Origin: Teredinibacter turnerae T7901
GTDB lineage: Bacteria; Pseudomonadota; Gammaproteobacteria; Pseudomonadales; Cellvibrionaceae
DNA: 64,000 nt
NCBI RefSeq assembly: GCF_000023025.1
Contig: NC_012997.1
Span: forward strand, 1,038,764-1,102,763
Direction: 5' to 3'
Below the pieces are notes generated by a model, which was given only the letters and a program-made list of their open reading frames with translations, did not search any database and was not told the DNA's origin. A program made the position numbers and the translations under genes. Shown in pieces: positions 57,750-64,000 of this stretch (position 1 is the stretch's first letter; every line of letters begins with the position of its first letter).

Positions 57750-57809
57750 CTCCCTGTCCGTTGCACTAGTGGAGATTCAACGCAAACCTGTGCCGGTTTT
57801 GTTTTATCC

Positions 57810-58388
57810 TTATCCGCAACCGCTTTGTAATTCCGACTCGTGCGCAAATCGTGAGCGCCCAGTGCGTATGAAAATTATCTGGCCCCGATATTCTTCCGTG
57901 TCACCCAGGCAATAGAAGAACCTTCCATTCTGACCACTTGTCTCACCTGTAGCTTTGTAGCGCAACAGGTTGCTGCTGCCAGACGTGCGTATGGCGAGTG
58001 TTTCTCTGCCGGGCTGTATTAGTATCGCTTTTCGCAACAGGGGTTCGTTGGCATCCCGGCTTCGATTGTTGTTTATATCGCTGAAAATAATCAGCGGTTG
58101 CTGCCAATTTCCCGAACAGTTGATATCGTCGTTACTCGGACAAATAATCGCGGTTGAACCCGTATTGATTGCTTGCGAGCGGGTGTAGTTTAGCACCCGT
58201 TGCAGCTCGCTCTGCTGTATGCGCAACCGGTTTTTCTTCCATAAGCCGTCGAATCCTGGTATCGCAAAACTACACACTATGGCGATAATAGCGAGCGAAG
58301 TTAGCAGGTTGGCGAGGGTAAAACCGCTTTGAGCAAGCCGCAGCTCGGTATGATGAAAGTGTCTTTGACTGGTGTGAATTGAGCACAT
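57810..58388 (-). CDS. fimT: FimT-type minor pilin with GRxR DNA-binding motif
   Basis: This 192-residue GspH/FimT-family pilin has the leader processed after LAQSG, then FTLANLLTSLAIIAIVCSFA. The residue at position 5 is Asn, not the usual Glu. Near the C-terminus lies GRSR (177-180), matching the GRxR DNA-binding motif described for FimT in natural transformation. Cysteines near the end (FYCLGD, SGCG) are typical. It faces the pilE operon and lies 118 bases downstream of pilR. The likely role is DNA uptake with type IV pili. The Asn5 may alter how it enters the pilus. Confidence 0.8.
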   Translation of the reverse strand: MCSIHTSQRHFHHTELRLAQSGFTLANLLTSLAIIAIVCSFAIPGFDGLWKKNRLRIQQSELQRVLNYTRSQAINTGSTAIICPSNDDINCSGNWQQPLIIFSDINNNRSRDANEPLLRKAILIQPGRETLAIRTSGSSNLLRYKATGETSGQNGRFFYCLGDTEEYRGQIIFIRTGRSRFAHESELQSGCG

Positions 58389-58506
58389 GCGAGCATCCCT
58401 CTCAGCATTTATCTCATTTGAAGGCTCGCTAAATATGAAAAAAGAGAACGGGGGATGGGGCGTTTCCTTCGCCTTAACTCAAGAGGATAATAAAATTAGC
58501 TGGCGG

Positions 58507-59892
58507 CTAATCAGAGTCGTCCAAACCCAGTTTCGCTAAACGATAACGCAATGAACGAAAACTGATACCCAGTTTTTTTGCCGCCAGTGTCTTATTCCAG
58601 CGGGTGTGTTCGAGCGTCTCGCAGAGGATTTCCTTTTCCACTTCAGCAAGATAATCGTCGATAGAATCGTGGTTTTTGCTTGCAGTATAGTGACTGAATT
58701 TTGACACTCTGTCCACACTGCTTTCACCAATAACGGCAGAGTTTTGGTTGATTTGCAGATCGGTGTCATTTATTACGTCTTCTTCGCAAAGCGTGAAAGC
58801 GCGTTCGAGAATGTTTTCCAGTTCGCGAATGTTGCCTGGGTAGTCGTAATCCATCAACATCTGGAGTGCTTTGGGGCCGAGGCTTGGGGGCGCCATTTCG
58901 CAGGCTTCAGCAATGCGGGAGAGAAGCGATTCCACGAGCAATGGGATGTCCGATTTGCGTTCACGCAACGCTGGCACTTTTAATTGAATAACATTGAGCC
59001 GATAAAACAGATCCTGACGGAAATTGCCATTGTTAACCAGTTCCTCAAGGTTTTTATGAGTCGCTGACAGGATTCTTACATTCGTAGAAATTTCTGTTTG
59101 GCCGCCAATTGGGCGAATGGCTTTTTCCTGAATAGCACGAAGTAATTTGACTTGCATTTCCAGAGGTAAGTCAGCGACTTCATCCAGAAAAAGGGTGCCG
59201 CCATCTGCGGCCTGAAACAAGCCTTGTTTTTCCTGGGATGCGCCGGTAAAAGCTCCTTTTTTGTGGCCGAAAAATTCGCTCTCCATGAGTTCACTGGGAA
59301 TTGCGCCGCAATTTACTGCCACAAATGGACTAGTCGAGCGAGGCCCCAGCTCATGAACTGAACGTGCGACCAATTCCTTCCCGCTGCCCGATTCGCCACT
59401 AATATAAACCGGCGCTTGTGAGCGGGCTAATTTTTTAATGGATTTTTTTAGTGAGATGATCGTTTCGGAAGCGCCAATAATTTTGTTGGTACTTTCACTT
59501 TCGACGTTTGGCACTGCCGCTAATTGGTTCGACGTAATGGCGGTATCAATCAGCTTTCGCAACGCGCTCAGGTTGATGGGCTTACTAACAAAATCAAACG
59601 CGCCTGCTTTCATGGCTTCAATCGCCGTGTCCATATTCCCGTGTGCGGTAATTACGGCGACCGGTAACTCTGCATCATATTTCTGAATGTATCTAACCAG
59701 ATCAATTCCGTTCCCATCAGGCAGCTTCATGTCCGTCAAGCAAATATTGAATCCGCCCTTGGTCAGGGCTTGTTTTGCTTCAGCAATATTAGCTGCGCTT
59801 ACCACATCGACCCCCATGCGAGCGAGAGTAATTTCGAGCAGTTCGCGGATGTCGGGTTCGTCGTCGATTATGAGTGCGTGAACGCTGGCCAT
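58507..59892 (-). CDS. pilR: Sigma-54-dependent response regulator PilR
   Basis: PilR is an NtrC-type activator of 461 residues that switches on pilA in Pseudomonas. The receiver domain has Asp54 (CLTDMKLPDG). The AAA+ domain has GESGSGKELVARSVHE (Walker A) and GAFTGA (sigma-54 contact). The C-terminal Fis-like helix-turn-helix (LAAKKLGISFRSLRYRLAKL) ends the protein. It follows pilS by two bases, giving a sensor-regulator operon. Targets in this window are not evident. No -24/-12 promoter (TGGC-N8-TTGC type) was found upstream of the minor pilin operon. Confidence 0.94.
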   Translation of the reverse strand: MASVHALIIDDEPDIRELLEITLARMGVDVVSAANIAEAKQALTKGGFNICLTDMKLPDGNGIDLVRYIQKYDAELPVAVITAHGNMDTAIEAMKAGAFDFVSKPINLSALRKLIDTAITSNQLAAVPNVESESTNKIIGASETIISLKKSIKKLARSQAPVYISGESGSGKELVARSVHELGPRSTSPFVAVNCGAIPSELMESEFFGHKKGAFTGASQEKQGLFQAADGGTLFLDEVADLPLEMQVKLLRAIQEKAIRPIGGQTEISTNVRILSATHKNLEELVNNGNFRQDLFYRLNVIQLKVPALRERKSDIPLLVESLLSRIAEACEMAPPSLGPKALQMLMDYDYPGNIRELENILERAFTLCEEDVINDTDLQINQNSAVIGESSVDRVSKFSHYTASKNHDSIDDYLAEVEKEILCETLEHTRWNKTLAAKKLGISFRSLRYRLAKLGLDDSD

Positions 59893-59894
59893 AG

Positions 59895-61493
59895 TTATAT
59901 CATTCTTTGGTGGTGGGAGCAGTTAATGCGAAAACAGCTTTTTCCTTCTTTCGTTTTGAAATGGCTGAGCGTCGCCTGATTGATTTCACAGAGCTCTTTG
60001 GATATGAAAAGGCCGAGTCCAGACCCCTTGTCATCGGTGGTGTAGAAAGGGTCGAATATTTGTTCCAGTTGGGCTTCCGCGACACCAGGACCATTATCGA
60101 TAACGTCAATATAAGCTGATTCATCATTGTCGCCGATTCCGGCATGGATTTCTATAAAGGCATCGCCTGTGTGGAGCTTGCTGTAGCGCAATCCGTTGTC
60201 GCATAAATTGGTTAACACTTGTGCCAGGTGGGTGGGGTCAAACTTTGCGCTAATATGGGCTGTTGAAACGCTAAACCCGACATTCCCGTGTTGCGCGGGT
60301 TGGTATTGATTGATGAATTTGGGAATCCACTGGGTTAGCTCAAGTATTTCAGGTTTGGGCTCTTTTCTGCGGGAGATGACCAGTGTGTTCTCAATAATCT
60401 GGTTAACGCGCGAGGATTGGTCGATGATAATTTCAACAAGGCGCTGATCTGTGCCGTGAAAATAATCTATTTCAGACAATAATTGCGCGGCGTGGGATAT
60501 AGCACCTAACGGATTACGCACTTCGTGCGCGATACTCGCGGTGAGTCGACCCAGGCTGGCGAGTTTGAGCTGTTGGGCTTGTTGCGCCAGTGAGCGATGA
60601 TCCTCCATATATACAATCGCTCGCTCTTCTTCGGATGTCTCCAGCCTTGCGAAACTTATTCTGACTTCCTGTCCAGGTCGCAGGGTGTGTATCCGCGGGA
60701 TTGAGGATGCGTTAGAGTTTCGCCAGTCTTCGACCTGTGCCTCAAAGTTACAAAACTCCCCCAATGCGCGGCCTATGTAGTTGCTCATTGGCAAATCCAG
60801 TAATTGCAGCGCTGACTGGTTGATAAGCTGCACGCAATTGGTATTGTCTATGACAATGATACCGGTGCGCATTCTTGTCACAATGTGCTGTGCCAGTTGT
60901 TGTAGCTGTTGCGCGTACTGAGCTTGGAACGCTGCTTCTATATCACTTTTGCGGACTTTGTCGGTGAGGTAGTGAAAACTGACCGTGGTAAGGAAAATTA
61001 AAATGCCTAATGTGCCTGCTGCAAAAAGCTGGCTGGATATATTACTTTTGAGACTCGGCGCATAAAAGGCTTCTGCCAGCGCCAGCAAACTGGTTATCGC
61101 CGCAAACGCGAAGGCCAACTGACCCCGTATGAAAATACTTGCCATCGCCACGTTGATTAGCAGCAGATAGCTCAAACTACTACTTATCCCATGACTGGAG
61201 TGAATCATCAGGAATAGGGCGGCGGTATCCGTTAACAGCATGAAACTGATTCGTTTCATGCTGTTAACCAGTGAAGATGGCGGAAATGCAAAAATGGTCG
61301 CCAGACAAAGCAGCGAGTAACTGGCGGAAGTTATCCTGAATAGCTGCGGAATCTGCTCTCCCAAAATGCCGTCGTCTGAGCCAAGAATAAACGTCAGCCA
61401 TAGCAACACGCTGACAATTAACCGGTAGTAGAGATATACCTGTATTACCTGAATATTATGGGCTGGCGCGGGTGAGGGGTTTAGTTGAGTCAT
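59895..61493 (-). CDS. pilS: Sensor histidine kinase PilS
   Basis: PilS is the membrane kinase that senses pilin level and phosphorylates PilR. From 61493 (MTQLNPSPAPAHNIQVIQVY) it has 532 residues. Six N-terminal membrane helices (about 25-190) are followed by a PAS domain, then the HisKA box (ASIAHEVRNPLGAISHAAQL). The HATPase domain has the N, G1 and G2 boxes (LCDNGLRYS, DNGPGV, GSGLGLFIS). The frame opens earlier at 61559, with a Ser/Asn-rich extension. Neither start has a clear ribosome site. bamD-pilS-pilR is the Pseudomonas order, but here nadE lies in between. Confidence 0.93.
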   Translation of the reverse strand: MTQLNPSPAPAHNIQVIQVYLYYRLIVSVLLWLTFILGSDDGILGEQIPQLFRITSASYSLLCLATIFAFPPSSLVNSMKRISFMLLTDTAALFLMIHSSHGISSSLSYLLLINVAMASIFIRGQLAFAFAAITSLLALAEAFYAPSLKSNISSQLFAAGTLGILIFLTTVSFHYLTDKVRKSDIEAAFQAQYAQQLQQLAQHIVTRMRTGIIVIDNTNCVQLINQSALQLLDLPMSNYIGRALGEFCNFEAQVEDWRNSNASSIPRIHTLRPGQEVRISFARLETSEEERAIVYMEDHRSLAQQAQQLKLASLGRLTASIAHEVRNPLGAISHAAQLLSEIDYFHGTDQRLVEIIIDQSSRVNQIIENTLVISRRKEPKPEILELTQWIPKFINQYQPAQHGNVGFSVSTAHISAKFDPTHLAQVLTNLCDNGLRYSKLHTGDAFIEIHAGIGDNDESAYIDVIDNGPGVAEAQLEQIFDPFYTTDDKGSGLGLFISKELCEINQATLSHFKTKEGKSCFRINCSHHQRMI

Positions 61494-61821
61494 AGTGAGA
61501 ACTGTACAGGCTGTGCTGCGTTCGTTATTGCTTTGGCTATCAACCACATTCGGTCGCATAGGGCCATGATTAATCGTTTACGCATTGTACCTTGCGTTTG
61601 CTGGCGCGTTAATTTGGAGAATCAGTCCCGCTCTATTTGCTGGGGGATCGCTCATGGCCACCCGGCACGCTTCATTGTTTCGACCGTCGCCACAACTGAG
61701 AATGCTATTTGTTCGGAATACCAGCGTTGACGACGTTTTTCAATAGGCCCTAGGCAATCAGAGCTGAATCATCGAAAATAGCGGCTGATGATATAGCAGA
61801 ACCCCTTGATTGAGACAGTAT
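61494..61821. other. Intergenic region between pilS and nadE
   Basis: This 328-base divergent gap must hold promoters for pilSR (minus) and nadE (plus). A short open frame crosses the pilS 5' end, antisense to it, without ribosome site or similarity. I could not place a promoter with confidence and see no repeat or RNA gene. Confidence 0.5.
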
Positions 61822-63450
61822 ATGACAACCTTGAATATCGCGATGGCTCAGATTAACCCGCTGGTGGGCGACATCGACGGCAATGCAAAAAAAATCCTTC
61901 GCGTCGCTCAGCAGCTTGAGCGTGAGCAGCATGCCGACATCGTCGTATTTCCCGAACTTACGCTCACAGGCTATCCACCGGAAGATCTGCTACTAAGGCC
62001 AAGTTGCGACCGGCGGGTTGAACGCGCCCTGAACTGGTTGTGCGATCAATCTCTCGCAAGTTATGTGGTGATAGGCTACCCCAAAACTATTGCTGGGCGT
62101 ATGTACAATATGGCCGGCGTTATTTGCGGTGGCCGGGTAATCTGCGAGTACGCAAAGCAGGCGTTGCCGAACTACCAGGTATTTGATGAAAAGCGGTATT
62201 TTTCTGAAGGCCAGGAGAGTGTTACCTTTGATTGCAAAGGCGTTCCAGTTGGGCTAACCATTTGTGAAGATATCTGGGATGGCGGGCCTATATTGCGCGC
62301 TCGAGCCAAAGGTGCAGATCTATTGCTTAACTTGAACGGGTCGCCGTTCGATGCCGAGAAACATGCGGAGCGAGAACGCTTAGTGGCAGCGAGGGCGTCA
62401 GAAATAGGTATACCTGTAGTCTACGTCAACCAGGTGGGCGGCCAGGATGAACTGGTTTTCGATGGTGGTTCTTTCTGTGCGAACCCTGGTGGAGAAATTT
62501 TACGTATGGCGCCTATGTTCCGTGAGCATAGCGCGGTTGTCGCTTTTAATGCGCAAGAAGGAACGCTAGCACCTGTCTCCAACCTCCAAACGCTCGACGA
62601 TGACCCATTGGCGGTAACCTATGACGCACTTGTTTTAGGTGTGAAGGATTACGTCAATAAAAATGGTTTCAAGGGCGTTGTACTGGGGTTGTCTGGCGGG
62701 ATTGACTCCGCCCTCACCCTGGCGATCGCGGTAGATGCACTTGGTGCCGATCGGGTTAACGCGGTGATGATGCCGTTTCGCTATACGTCCGATATGAGTA
62801 AGACCGATGCGGAGGAAGAAGCGCGCCGCCTGGGGGTTAGCTACCAAAGCATTAGCATTGAGCCCATGTACGACGCTTTTTCCGCGCAACTGGCCGGTGC
62901 ATTCGCCAATACCCAACGCGATACAACTGAGGAGAATATTCAAGCGCGAAGCCGAGGCGTTCTGTTGATGGCAATATCTAACAAGCTTGGGTATCTGGTA
63001 CTGACTACCGGTAACAAGAGCGAAATGGCTGTAGGGTATGCCACCCTGTACGGTGACATGGCAGGTGGTCTCGATGTATTGAAAGATGTTCCCAAGACGC
63101 TGGTATTCGCGCTTTCCCGTTATCGCAATACGGTATCTGCCGTTATCCCTGAATCGGTCATCACCCGCCCCCCGTCGGCGGAACTGGCTCCGGATCAGAA
63201 AGACGAGGACTCATTGCCGCCCTACGAGATCTTAGATGCAATTCTGGCAATGTATGTTGAACAGGATTTGAGTGCCGAGGCGATTATCGAAGCGGGCTAT
63301 AACCGGGATGATGTGATGCGAGTTATCCGGCTGATTGATATCAACGAATACAAACGTCGCCAGGCGCCGGTAGGCATTCGTATCAGCGCGCGGGCATTCG
63401 GGCGCGATCGTCGCTACCCGATTACCAACGGCTGGACTATCGGGGATTAA
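61822..63450 (+). CDS. nadE: Glutamine-dependent NAD+ synthetase
   Basis: NadE converts nicotinic acid adenine dinucleotide to NAD+ with ammonia from glutamine. The 542-residue protein starts MTTLNIAMAQINPLVGDIDG at 61822. The N-terminal nitrilase-like glutaminase domain has Glu45 (FPELTLTG), a catalytic Lys in YAKQALPNYQ and the Cys in TICEDIWDGG. The C-terminal synthetase domain has the PP-loop GLSGGIDSALTLA and TGNKSEMAVGYATLYGDMA. It converges on bamD, with the two stop codons overlapping by a few bases. Confidence 0.96.
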   Translation: MTTLNIAMAQINPLVGDIDGNAKKILRVAQQLEREQHADIVVFPELTLTGYPPEDLLLRPSCDRRVERALNWLCDQSLASYVVIGYPKTIAGRMYNMAGVICGGRVICEYAKQALPNYQVFDEKRYFSEGQESVTFDCKGVPVGLTICEDIWDGGPILRARAKGADLLLNLNGSPFDAEKHAERERLVAARASEIGIPVVYVNQVGGQDELVFDGGSFCANPGGEILRMAPMFREHSAVVAFNAQEGTLAPVSNLQTLDDDPLAVTYDALVLGVKDYVNKNGFKGVVLGLSGGIDSALTLAIAVDALGADRVNAVMMPFRYTSDMSKTDAEEEARRLGVSYQSISIEPMYDAFSAQLAGAFANTQRDTTEENIQARSRGVLLMAISNKLGYLVLTTGNKSEMAVGYATLYGDMAGGLDVLKDVPKTLVFALSRYRNTVSAVIPESVITRPPSAELAPDQKDEDSLPPYEILDAILAMYVEQDLSAEAIIEAGYNRDDVMRVIRLIDINEYKRRQAPVGIRISARAFGRDRRYPITNGWTIGD

Positions 63451-64000
63451 CCCGGCGGTTGAGGGTCGAGATCCTCGTTGTAGAAGGGGTTGTATATTTC
63501 TCGCGTGTCGAAATTAATGGTTGGGCGGCGCTTGAACAACCCCAAGGTTACATAATCCACCCAGGTGCGATTGTCGTCGCGGTCAAAGCGGTAATCGAAC
63601 TTCCCGTCTTTAAGCGCTGGGTGGTTGGGGAAGTTTTTAACTAACACCTTCTCCGCACTCTTCGAGTAATCATCCATTCCCAGCATCTGATAGGCCTGCG
63701 CCATCACTGCCAGGCCGTCTGGTACCGCGGGAGTGCCTTCAAAATTTTCCACCACATAGCGCCCGCGATTGGCTGCAGCCAGGTAGGCGCTGCGCTTGAA
63801 ATAGTAGTTGGCTACGTGAATTTCATAACGTGCGAGCATATTGCGTAGATAGATCATTCGCTTCTGGGCGTCGAGGGCATACGGGCTGTCCGGATAGCGG
63901 TCAATGAGCTGGGCGAAGTAATCGAAGGAATCCTTTGCGGTCCCGGCGTCGCGCTGGGTGATATCCGTCGGCAGCATTGAATAGAACGCGGTATCGTTAT
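63447..64000 (-). CDS. bamD: Outer membrane assembly lipoprotein BamD (3' part)
   Basis: The C-terminal 184 residues of a protein that runs off the right edge are visible. The visible part is a helical TPR-like repeat segment (AKDSFDYFAQLIDRYPDSPY, then RMIYLRNMLARYEIHVANYY and FKRSAYLAAANRGRYVVENF), which matches BamD (ComL). BamD is the lipoprotein partner of BamA that recognises outer membrane protein signals. The lipobox and N-terminal repeats lie outside the window. BamD next to pilS is the order known in Pseudomonas, which supports the call. Confidence 0.88.
   Translation of the reverse strand, partial: NDTAFYSMLPTDITQRDAGTAKDSFDYFAQLIDRYPDSPYALDAQKRMIYLRNMLARYEIHVANYYFKRSAYLAAANRGRYVVENFEGTPAVPDGLAVMAQAYQMLGMDDYSKSAEKVLVKNFPNHPALKDGKFDYRFDRDDNRTWVDYVTLGLFKRRPTINFDTREIYNPFYNEDLDPQPPG

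Noticed and set aside
61485-61730. 81-codon frame crossing the pilS 5' end
   Set aside because: Antisense to the pilS start and no similarity. Start context is poor.

Overview
The window is a conserved chromosomal segment of a gammaproteobacterium. Its long runs of core genes keep the order known from Pseudomonas. Moderate G+C, the PilY1-type type IV pilus cluster, the proteobacterial long-form DapD and the PilZ/GGDEF-EAL signalling genes suggest a marine Cellvibrionales-like relative (Teredinibacter/Saccharophagus type). That placement is inference, since no rRNA or tRNA gene is visible. No phage, IS element, integron or CRISPR array was found.

Layout. (1) 1-8199, minus strand: start of moaC, then dapE, dapD, an ArsC/Spx-like reductase, an endonuclease III gene, dapC, glnD and map, covering diaminopimelate/lysine synthesis, PII signalling and methionine removal. 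(2) 8309-22256, plus strand: rpsB-tsf-pyrH-frr-uppS-cdsA-rseP-bamA-skp-lpxD-fabZ-lpxA-lpxB-rnhB, covering translation, UMP kinase, undecaprenyl phosphate, CDP-diacylglycerol, outer membrane protein assembly and lipid A. dxr, normally between cdsA and rseP, is absent. (3) 22257-33614, mixed strands: a G-quadruplex-like hexamer repeat, a PilZ protein, a small membrane protein, a YciH-type SUI1 protein, a voltage-gated K+ channel with a zinc ribbon, a PAS-GGDEF-EAL protein, bepA, tusA, a PerM-like protein and an M16 protease. (4) 34135-38817: aceE-aceF with a strong terminator. (5) 38889-43446: a DUF4124 protein with a polytopic membrane protein, an ICMT-like methyltransferase and an OmpA-like protein. 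(6) 43703-50095: murJ, then ribF-ileS-lspA-fkpB. ispH, which follows fkpB in many relatives, is absent. (7) 50311-61493: the minor pilin operon fimU-pilV-pilW-pilX-pilY1-pilE, then fimT, pilR and pilS on the opposite strand. (8) 61822-64000: nadE and the 3' part of bamD.

The cluster is dense. Many junctions overlap by 1, 4 or 8 bases, which implies translational coupling. Three themes recur: envelope biogenesis, type IV pili with c-di-GMP signalling, and central metabolism. The most notable observation is that two MEP-pathway isoprenoid genes (dxr and ispH) are missing from two separate, otherwise well preserved neighbourhoods. Other points are a FimT with the GRxR DNA-binding motif but no Glu5, two RGD tripeptides in PilY1, a LytTR/AlgR-like direct repeat before fimU, a candidate sigma-E promoter exactly where dxr is missing, and an inverted repeat enclosing a perfect -10 box before ribF.
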